From positions 1 through 39,011 of the forward strand of contig JACQKD010000011.1 in NCBI GenBank assembly GCA_016204695.1: DNA of 39,011 nucleotides. Reading direction: 5' to 3'. Position numbers and translations under genes: made by a program. Position 1 is the stretch's first letter. Each line of letters opens with the position of its first letter. The notes below the pieces were generated by a model, which saw nothing but the letters and a program-made list of their open reading frames with translations, was not told where the DNA came from and ran no database searches. Positions 26,411-33,085 of this stretch are shown here, piece after piece. This stretch comes from Candidatus Kaiserbacteria bacterium (GTDB taxonomy: Bacteria > Patescibacteriota > Minisyncoccia > Phycocordibacterales > UBA918).

Positions 26411-27828
26411 GATTGCGTGTGGAGTGAAAGATTGCCGTCGGCGACGATTGTTGCAGGGTCACTGCCCGCGCCGCCACGGGCGGCGCGGGCATGGGCGGCA
26501 AGCGCGATCATAAGGGCGTTGTCGGTCGTGAGTCGCGGTTCGGGAAGATAGAGCGTTCGTTCGGGATATTCTCTCGCAAACAGCTCGGTGAACGCGCGGC
26601 GGATATGCGTGTTGGCGGAAACGCCGCCGCCGAGGACGAGTGTCTGTGCATTATGCGCGTCGAGTGCTCGTTTTGTTTTTGCGACGAGCACTTCGGCGGC
26701 GGCGTTTTCAAATTCAAGCGCCAGAGCCCGTCCAAAATCCTCATCTGCTTTGTTACGGGGCCCCTGCGTCTCGGTCATCGTATCCCCACATACGCTTCCC
26801 TCGCCGCTTTCCCCGTGCCTCGTATCTGAAAGATTTTGGACATACTCTGATTTGTAGTGTTTTCTAATTGCATAGAGTACGGCGGTTTTCAGTCCCGAAA
26901 ATGAAAAGTCATAATTATCAGCCGCGATCATCGGACGGGGAAGTGTTACCGATGGCACGAGTTTTTCTTCGCGCGCATGCTCGGCCAGCTTCGAGATCTG
27001 CGGCCCGCCGGGATACGGAAGGCCGAGCATGCGTGCGACCTTGTCGAACGCTTCGCCGACCGCGTCGTCCCGCGTCTGCCCGACGAGCTCGTACTCATTC
27101 CAGTCGCGCATCAAGACGAGTTCGGTATGCCCTCCGGAAATGAGAAGTGCGAGAATGGGGAAACGGGCTTCTGCGAGCTTCCCGTTTCCAAAAAGTGAAA
27201 TAAAAATATGCCCCTCCATGTGATTGACCGGCACAATCGGCACGTTCCATGCGAGCGCAAGCGCCTTGGCGAAATTCACCCCGACCCAGAGCGCCGGCTC
27301 AAGTCCGGGACCGTTGGTGACGGCGATGAGGTCGACGGCTGGTCTTTCTCCCGCGTCTCGGAAGTATGAAAGAAACGCCTCGGCGAGTCCGGGTTCGCGC
27401 TCCAATATCTTTTCAATCGCGGCCGTTTTTTCTTCGCTAAGACCTCCGCAAAACAATTTTTGAGAAGGGCTGTGACCGTGGGGTGAGAAAGCGACAGCTT
27501 TCGCAAGACTCATTGAGGGCTTTGTGAGACGAAGTCGAAACAAAGACCCAATGAGTGGACAGACCCTGTAAGGGTTGCTTCCAAAAATTGATTTTGCGGA
27601 GGTCTTCTCTGCTTGCTCAAGTGCCTTTTTGAGCATCGGTACGAGCGTTTTTGCATGCTCGCGCTTTGCGACCGCGGGGAACACGCCGCCGTACTCCTTG
27701 TGGATGTCCATCTGCGAGAAAAGCGCATGCGCGAGCACTTCGTACGTCGCATGTGGGAAATCACCCTCGGCTCGCACAATACTTACCGCCGTCTCGTCAC
27801 AGCTTGTCTCGATAGAGAGTATCATCAT
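26407..27828 (-). CDS. tsaD: tRNA N6-adenosine threonylcarbamoyltransferase TsaD, with two repeat-encoded in-frame insertions
   Basis: MILSIETSCDETAVSIV; HMEGHIF; ILALLISGGHTELVLM; GEAFDKVARMLGLPYPGGP; NYDFSFSGLKTAVLY; VLGGGVSANTHIR; TTDNALMIA. Confidence 0.95.
   Translation of the reverse strand: MMILSIETSCDETAVSIVRAEGDFPHATYEVLAHALFSQMDIHKEYGGVFPAVAKREHAKTLVPMLKKALEQAEKTSAKSIFGSNPYRVCPLIGSLFRLRLTKPSMSLAKAVAFSPHGHSPSQKLFCGGLSEEKTAAIEKILEREPGLAEAFLSYFRDAGERPAVDLIAVTNGPGLEPALWVGVNFAKALALAWNVPIVPVNHMEGHIFISLFGNGKLAEARFPILALLISGGHTELVLMRDWNEYELVGQTRDDAVGEAFDKVARMLGLPYPGGPQISKLAEHAREEKLVPSVTLPRPMIAADNYDFSFSGLKTAVLYAIRKHYKSEYVQNLSDTRHGESGEGSVCGDTMTETQGPRNKADEDFGRALALEFENAAAEVLVAKTKRALDAHNAQTLVLGGGVSANTHIRRAFTELFAREYPERTLYLPEPRLTTDNALMIALAAHARAARGGAGSDPATIVADGNLSLHTQS
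26731..26840 (-). repeat. Structured repeat family E, copy E1 (inside tsaD)
   Basis: tgttacggggcccctgcgtctcggtcatcgtat..catacgcttccctcgccgctttccccgtgcctcgtatctg; matches 32958-33043. 81 nt between the two atctg repeats. Confidence 0.8.
27440..27605 (+). repeat. Structured repeat family 1, copy C (inside tsaD) bounded by about 22-bp inverted repeats
   Basis: agacctccgcaaaacaattttt (27440-27461) vs aaaaattgattttgcggaggtct (27583-27605). Core ggggtgagaaagcgacagctttcgcaagactcattgagggctttgtgag..cgaaacaaagacccaatgagtggacagaccctgtaagggt. Confidence 0.82.
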
Positions 27829-28691
27829 TTCTTAAAGCGAAAAGGAATGTCGTCCCATGTTTTTGATCGAATGCTCGCCGCGTTCCTGTGTCCGCCCCCG
27901 CCATATTTTTCAGCTATGCGTGCGACATCGAAATCTCCGACACTGCGAAGCGAAATATGAAACGCGCCTTCGTAGTGGTACCAGACGATCGCAAACGGCG
28001 GACGCTTTTCCGCGAGCAGATTTCCCACGGCGGAACGGAACGGCCGCGAACAGTTGACCGCGTATATCTCGTGTCCCTCGAATGTCACCAGCTCCGCATA
28101 CTCGGCAAGTTCTCTGACATGCGCATCGATATATGCTCGCAGTATGGCTCCCTTTTCGACGAGTTTTTGAAACGCGGTTTCGTCTTCAAAAAGCGCGGCA
28201 AGCGCATCCCAACTTTCAAAAGTCATCGCATATTCGCCGATGATTGCCGCGATCTCACCGCTGTGCGGCAAAGTATTTTTCCAGAGATCATGCTCTTCTA
28301 TATACAACAGCAATTTCGGCATGGGCGCATCGGGATGAAAATACATCCACGCGAGGGTTGCACCCGAATGGTCATTGTCAAAAATGTTGTTCGGGAAAGA
28401 AGTTACCGCCGCTTTGCTTGTCTGATGGTGGTCTATGACGGTGACGGAACGATTCTTCGCCACGAGCTCTTCGAGTACCTCTTTCGAGTAGCTGTAGTCG
28501 AGGATGTATATCTCCTTGTCATCAAGCCCCTCCGGCGGCTCGAGCTGTGTCTTGCGACCGATATAGCTCACGCTCTCGCCAAACTTCTTCCATGCGGCCC
28601 ACGCCGCGCTAAACCCATCTCGGCAATCCGCGTGGTAGATAACAACTATGTCTTTTAATTCCTGTCCGTCCATACGAAAGGAATCATACAC
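27825..28691 (-). CDS. DHH-family phosphoesterase (DHH/DHHA1)
   Basis: VVIYHADCRDGFSAAWAAW; IYILDYSYSKE; VTVIDHHQT; NDHSGATLAW; GGGGHRNAAS. Confidence 0.88.
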   Translation of the reverse strand: MYDSFRMDGQELKDIVVIYHADCRDGFSAAWAAWKKFGESVSYIGRKTQLEPPEGLDDKEIYILDYSYSKEVLEELVAKNRSVTVIDHHQTSKAAVTSFPNNIFDNDHSGATLAWMYFHPDAPMPKLLLYIEEHDLWKNTLPHSGEIAAIIGEYAMTFESWDALAALFEDETAFQKLVEKGAILRAYIDAHVRELAEYAELVTFEGHEIYAVNCSRPFRSAVGNLLAEKRPPFAIVWYHYEGAFHISLRSVGDFDVARIAEKYGGGGHRNAASIRSKTWDDIPFRFKK

Positions 28692-28751
28692 TTTTTGTGT
28701 TTTTTCGCACCCGATTTACGTTTTGGTTCGATGGCGTACAATTGAGCTGTT

Positions 28752-29591
28752 ATGTCACAGGAAATGATGCCGTCTGCGCCGCATAAAGATTTCGAGAATA
28801 ACAAACATGTCGATAGGAGTGGTGTGGAATATTGGTATGCCCGAGTGTTACTGCCTCTTTTGGGCTATGAGAAGTGGGGGAAAGCCGAAGAGGTAATTGG
28901 TAGAGCCGCACGCGCCTGTATAAACAGCGGCCAGGATGTGGATAACCATTTTCACCGGACGGGGAAAATGGTCAAAATTGGCTCTACTGCAATGCGAGAG
29001 GTTGTGGATTACAAGCTCGATCGGTACGCGTGTTATCTGATTGCCCAGAACGGAGATTCCAATAAGCCAGCCGTAGCACACGCCCAGACATACTTTGCTC
29101 TCCAAACGCGTCGACAAGAAATTTTTGAACAGTTGCCGGCAAACGAAAAGAGACTGTTTATTCGAGGCGAGATATCGAGCCATAACAAGAAACTTTTTCA
29201 GACGGCAAAACGTGCGGGAGTCAGCAAGTTTGGGTTGTTCAATGACGCAGGGTATAAGGGTCTCTATGGCATGCCATTGTCAGATATCGAACGAACAAAA
29301 GGCATCAAGAAAGGGGAACTGCTCGATCGGGCAGGATCAACCGAATTGGCGGCGAATTTGTTTCGCATCACTCAAACGGACGAGAAGTTGCAGAAAGACA
29401 ATGTTCACGGAGAGCGGGCGGCTTCGAGGACTCATTTTATGGTGGGTGGCAAAATACGGAAAACAATCAAAGAGATCGGTGGTGTTCTGCCGGAAAAGCT
29501 TCCCACTGAAACACACATACAAAAAGTCAAAAAGAAAATGAAACAATCGCCATTGTTGACTGATGAGAAGCCAAGGGGTAGAGAATGGTGA
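28752..29591 (+). CDS. dinD: DNA damage-inducible protein D (DinD)-like
   Basis: GVEYWYARVLLPLLGYEKWGKAEEVIGRAARACINSGQDVDNHF; LDRYACYLIAQNGDSNKPAVAHAQTYFALQTRRQE. Confidence 0.88.
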   Translation: MSQEMMPSAPHKDFENNKHVDRSGVEYWYARVLLPLLGYEKWGKAEEVIGRAARACINSGQDVDNHFHRTGKMVKIGSTAMREVVDYKLDRYACYLIAQNGDSNKPAVAHAQTYFALQTRRQEIFEQLPANEKRLFIRGEISSHNKKLFQTAKRAGVSKFGLFNDAGYKGLYGMPLSDIERTKGIKKGELLDRAGSTELAANLFRITQTDEKLQKDNVHGERAASRTHFMVGGKIRKTIKEIGGVLPEKLPTETHIQKVKKKMKQSPLLTDEKPRGREW

Positions 29592-29685
29592 AGCGATTCT
29601 CTCCATTCTTGTCGCTTTCTGTAGTACGCATCGTCCCAAACCATCTCGGCAATCTACACGGTACATGACGAGCAGTTGACGAGAA

Positions 29686-29705
29686 TACTTTACTTTGATA
29701 AAGTA
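29686..29705. promoter_or_regulatory. Putative operator TACTTTA-N6-TAAAGTA upstream of the TrpR-like gene
   Basis: gaaTACTTTActttgaTAAAGTAgcg, 6-25 nt upstream of the ATG at 29711. Same motif at 31683-31702. Confidence 0.65.
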
Positions 29706-29710
29706 GCGTC

Positions 29711-30025
29711 ATGAGCTGGAAAAGCAAGGAAAGCAAGAGGTTAATTCAGGCGATTCTCGCCTTGAAAACGGACGACGAAGCTCGGCGTTTTTTGCGTGAC
29801 TTACTGACGGAGAAAGAGATCGAAGAATTTTCCAAACGTTTTCAGGCGGCTGAAATGCTTACTAAGCAGGTGCCATATCTCGCGATTGAAAAAGAGACCG
29901 GTTTGAGCTCGACCACCGTCGCGCGGGTTGCAAAATGGCTCAATGGAACAGAAGGCGGATACCGAGCGGTCATCAATAAGCTCCATCAGCATACCCCCGC
30001 CCAATCACGGAGAGGGTTGTCTTGA
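29711..30025 (+). CDS. TrpR-related YerC/YecD family regulator
   Basis: RFLRDLLTEKEIEEFSKRFQAAEMLTKQVPYLAIEKETGLSSTTVARVAKWLNGTEGGYRAVI. Confidence 0.88.
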   Translation: MSWKSKESKRLIQAILALKTDDEARRFLRDLLTEKEIEEFSKRFQAAEMLTKQVPYLAIEKETGLSSTTVARVAKWLNGTEGGYRAVINKLHQHTPAQSRRGLS

Positions 30026-30067
30026 TGTATTTCAAACAGACATGAACATAACCCTCTCCGCGATTGG
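30001..30067 (+). terminator. Long inverted repeat across the end of the TrpR-like gene
   Basis: ccaatcacggagagggtt ... aaccctctccgcgattgg (17/18 complementary), followed by gaggggg-tttt. Confidence 0.55.
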
Positions 30068-30129
30068 AGGGGGTTTTCGTTTGCCTACCCTGAATGGCGA
30101 ACGTATCAGGAGTTAGTTCTTTGGGAGAA

Positions 30130-30807
30130 ATGAAAATGCAAGACGTATCAGTTGTTACGCATGTTCCCGAGACGGGCGACATTGTTCTCACCGCGCAGTA
30201 TGTGGAGTGTTTCCGCAGGGTGTATGCGGAAAAGCCGTGGAATGAGTGGCTCAAGTGTCCTTGTTGTGAAAAGTACTGGGGAACAAAAGATAAAGCCCTG
30301 CTTGCCTCATGGCAGTATCGGCACTGCGGCGAGACGCTCGTGGACTTCTGGTCGCGCGCAGATGTTCTTTCCGATTTTTACCAGGAGATTACAAGCGATG
30401 CCCTCTGCTCGCTCGCGATTGCGGGCGAGAAGGTAGTTGGATTCTGTTCAGGATATCCAATAGCGGTTTGTGATCTCGAACAGAAGATAGGTATTCGCTT
30501 TGGTGATACACTCGAAAATTATTTTGGCAGACAAGGGTGCATCGGCTACCAAGACGAAATCGGGGTTCTCCCAAAATATCAAGGCTTCAAAATCGGAAAG
30601 GTGCTGAATAGGCGCCGAGTACAACATTTGGAAGAAAAGGGGATGTCGACCATCGTCTCAAGAGCGAGACGAGCTCCGAATCCTTCCGTGACGTTTTTGT
30701 GGTATACCCAAAAATTAGGGTACCAAATACTCGCCGAGTATTCTCCGGAGGATGGCAGGGTAATTCTCGGGAGGCGCATCGAAGGTCTGGTTGACCTTCT
30801 GCATTAG
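30130..30807 (+). CDS. GNAT-family N-acetyltransferase-like protein
   Basis: YQDEIGVLPKYQGFKIGKVLNRRRVQHLEEKGMSTIVSRARRAPNPSVTFLWYTQKLGYQIL. Confidence 0.72.
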   Translation: MKMQDVSVVTHVPETGDIVLTAQYVECFRRVYAEKPWNEWLKCPCCEKYWGTKDKALLASWQYRHCGETLVDFWSRADVLSDFYQEITSDALCSLAIAGEKVVGFCSGYPIAVCDLEQKIGIRFGDTLENYFGRQGCIGYQDEIGVLPKYQGFKIGKVLNRRRVQHLEEKGMSTIVSRARRAPNPSVTFLWYTQKLGYQILAEYSPEDGRVILGRRIEGLVDLLH

Positions 30808-30852
30808 TGACCCTCACACAGGGGACATTCCAGACGACCTAGCGCTCCTGTG

Positions 30853-31677
30853 CTAGGTCGTTGTTTTGTATGTCCCAAGAAGAAATGCTTCATCACCCGC
30901 TTTCTGTCTGTTCCCCGAAAAAAGAATGACGCAATCGCGTGGGGCATGTATTTCTTCTATGCCGTCCTGACCGATCAGTTGGCCCTCGCGTAATGTCTCG
31001 AAGTCTTCAAACGGTTTTGCGAGCGAAAAAGAGGAGGACTTGGTGACGTACATATAAAAGACTTGAAGACGAGACTGTTCTCTCGAAGATGTCTCGCGTG
31101 TGACATGTCCACGTGTTGCAAGAAATGAGAAGATACTTTTTACCGCCATATCGGTCGATTCAGGATCGCCCAGATAACCGCATTCGATGCAAACTCCGAT
31201 TTTTCCGATCGAATTCATGTAATAATCCGTACCCCCCGGCTGTACTGCATCCAGTCCCGAAACAACAAGGTCCGCTGGCAGGTACTTGGCCGTGGGAAGG
31301 CCGTTGTCTTCGCATATGACGAATCTTCGACTGTGCTGTACACGGCTCGCGTGGATATCGAGCAGTGCGTCCGCTTGGTTGAGATACGTTTTCAGAAATT
31401 GCGCTCGTCCGTATTCGTAACTTTCTTTCTCTCTTTGCGAAAGCTGGTCGTCGGGTTTGAACATGCGATTCAGATTCGCTTCAGTGAAGCGCTGATTTGC
31501 CGCGATGGCTCGAGGGTTTCCATAGCCGATAAAGACCCTGCCTTTTTCTATGGCGAGATTCGGCAGAATGTTTCGTATCGCCTCGACGCCGCATGTTTCA
31601 TTTCCGTGCACACCGCCAAGAATAACGCTCGTCGGGCCGGGTTCTTTTCCTCTGAATTCGATCATGTCTTCCAACAT
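30853..31677 (-). CDS. Succinylglutamate desuccinylase / aspartoacylase (AstE/AspA) family protein
   Basis: VILGGVHGNETCGVEAI (HGNE); GYGNPRAIAANQRFTEANLNRMF; DALLDIHAS. Confidence 0.88.
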   Translation of the reverse strand: MLEDMIEFRGKEPGPTSVILGGVHGNETCGVEAIRNILPNLAIEKGRVFIGYGNPRAIAANQRFTEANLNRMFKPDDQLSQREKESYEYGRAQFLKTYLNQADALLDIHASRVQHSRRFVICEDNGLPTAKYLPADLVVSGLDAVQPGGTDYYMNSIGKIGVCIECGYLGDPESTDMAVKSIFSFLATRGHVTRETSSREQSRLQVFYMYVTKSSSFSLAKPFEDFETLREGQLIGQDGIEEIHAPRDCVILFSGNRQKAGDEAFLLGTYKTTT

Positions 31678-31682
31678 TGGAA

Positions 31683-31702
31683 TACTTTACCAGAGTAAAG
31701 TA
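31683..31702. promoter_or_regulatory. Putative operator TACTTTAC-caga-GTAAAGTA upstream of the AstE-like gene
   Basis: Perfect 8-bp-arm palindrome immediately upstream of the minus-strand ATG at 31677; same arms and spacing as 29686-29705. Confidence 0.68.
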
Positions 31703-31769
31703 CCGGCAGTCAAATCCGTGCATGCAGATGCCATTGCTTCTTTCCGTGTTGTATGGCTTTATACAGAGG

Positions 31770-32939
31770 ATGAAAAATGGACTCATAGTGGGAGGGATTC
31801 TGATCGTAGTTGTTGCGGCGGGGGCGTGGTACCTGTCTTCTTCTCCGACTCAGACAGGGCAGGAGGCCGCCGTGTCGGCTGTGTCTTCGACACCAATCTT
31901 TTCGGCGATGGTTACGCCGATTGCGACGCAGGTGTTCGCACAGGCGACTGATGCGGGAGCGCAGTATGCGGAGCTTGCAACAACGACTCCCGTGGGGGAG
32001 GGGACGCGGGTGAAAACCTCGGAGAAAGGCCGTGCGCTCATCGAGGGGTCGCATGAGGCGTTTCTCGACTACGATACGGAAATCGTAATCGCATCCGCCG
32101 ACGCGGGGAAGGGCACACACATTAACCTTGAAGGCGGGAAAATCTGGGCGCGCGTGAAAAATGTCGTCGATAGCGGCGATACCTACGAGGTTGAGACGCC
32201 GAATGCGGTGGCGGTCGTGCGCGGCACATCCTTCGGGCTTTATTATAAAGACGGCGATACGACGCTTCTTGTGACGGAGGGAGAGGTGCGTATGTCCGCC
32301 GTAGACCCGGAGACGGGCGAGGTGGTGCCCGATACTGAAGTCATTGTCACTGATGGAGAAAAAGCGGTGCGCGAAGAAGATAAGCCGATCGCCGAGGATG
32401 TTATCGCCGACAAAGACAAGGTGGAGGAATGGTTCGACTTTGGCGCTTCCGAAGGGGACGCAGACGAGTCGGAGTCCGGAGAGGCGGTCAGTGATACGGA
32501 GCCGGTATCTGATGCCGCACCGTCTCCGGAGCCGGTTGCCGAAGAGCCGCCGCAAAATCCTCCTCCGGCCGAACCTGTCCAAAACCCCCCGGCTGAACAA
32601 AATCCGCCGCTCGCCCCTCGCCCGGTACCTCCTTCCGGAGAGCGTCTTGCACTATCGAAGCTTGCTCCTGCTGACGGAGCGGAATCGGCGAATCTCCCGA
32701 ACATTCCGATTGATATCTACGGCAGTGGCCTTGATACTGTGATAGGCGTCGCGGTGGATACGCATGTTGTCCGTGACTTCACCATCGTCGACCATATGCA
32801 CATCAGATTCTTTTTGCCGAAAGGATTTGCACCCGGCATCTACACCGTCGGTGTCACGGATAAGGCGGGGAAGAAGGCATTTCTCTATGACGCGCTTGAT
32901 ATATACGACAAGCGGGCACCGGTGCAGGATGGGGGGTAA
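31770..32939 (+). CDS. FecR-domain protein with N-terminal TM and Pro/Glu-rich linker
   Basis: TRVKTSEKGRALIEGSHEAFLDYDTEIVIA..INLEGGKIWARVKNVVDSGDTYEVETPNAVAVVRGTSFGLY. Confidence 0.85.
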   Translation: MKNGLIVGGILIVVVAAGAWYLSSSPTQTGQEAAVSAVSSTPIFSAMVTPIATQVFAQATDAGAQYAELATTTPVGEGTRVKTSEKGRALIEGSHEAFLDYDTEIVIASADAGKGTHINLEGGKIWARVKNVVDSGDTYEVETPNAVAVVRGTSFGLYYKDGDTTLLVTEGEVRMSAVDPETGEVVPDTEVIVTDGEKAVREEDKPIAEDVIADKDKVEEWFDFGASEGDADESESGEAVSDTEPVSDAAPSPEPVAEEPPQNPPPAEPVQNPPAEQNPPLAPRPVPPSGERLALSKLAPADGAESANLPNIPIDIYGSGLDTVIGVAVDTHVVRDFTIVDHMHIRFFLPKGFAPGIYTVGVTDKAGKKAFLYDALDIYDKRAPVQDGG

Positions 32940-33062
32940 GAACCTGTCTGAAAAGTCCATCTGCGTTGTTGCGGAGCCTCTGCGTCTCGGTCATCGTATT
33001 ATTCATACGCCTCCCTCGCCGCTTTCTCCGCGCCTAGCATCTGGAGCTTTTCCGACAGATTC
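32940..33062 (-). repeat. Structured repeat family E, copy E2 (intergenic)
   Basis: gaacctgtctgaaaagtccatctgcg ... gcatctggagcttttccgacagattc imperfect inverted ends; core matches E1. Confidence 0.8.
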
Positions 33063-33085
33063 TAAGTTTTTGACACAATATATTT

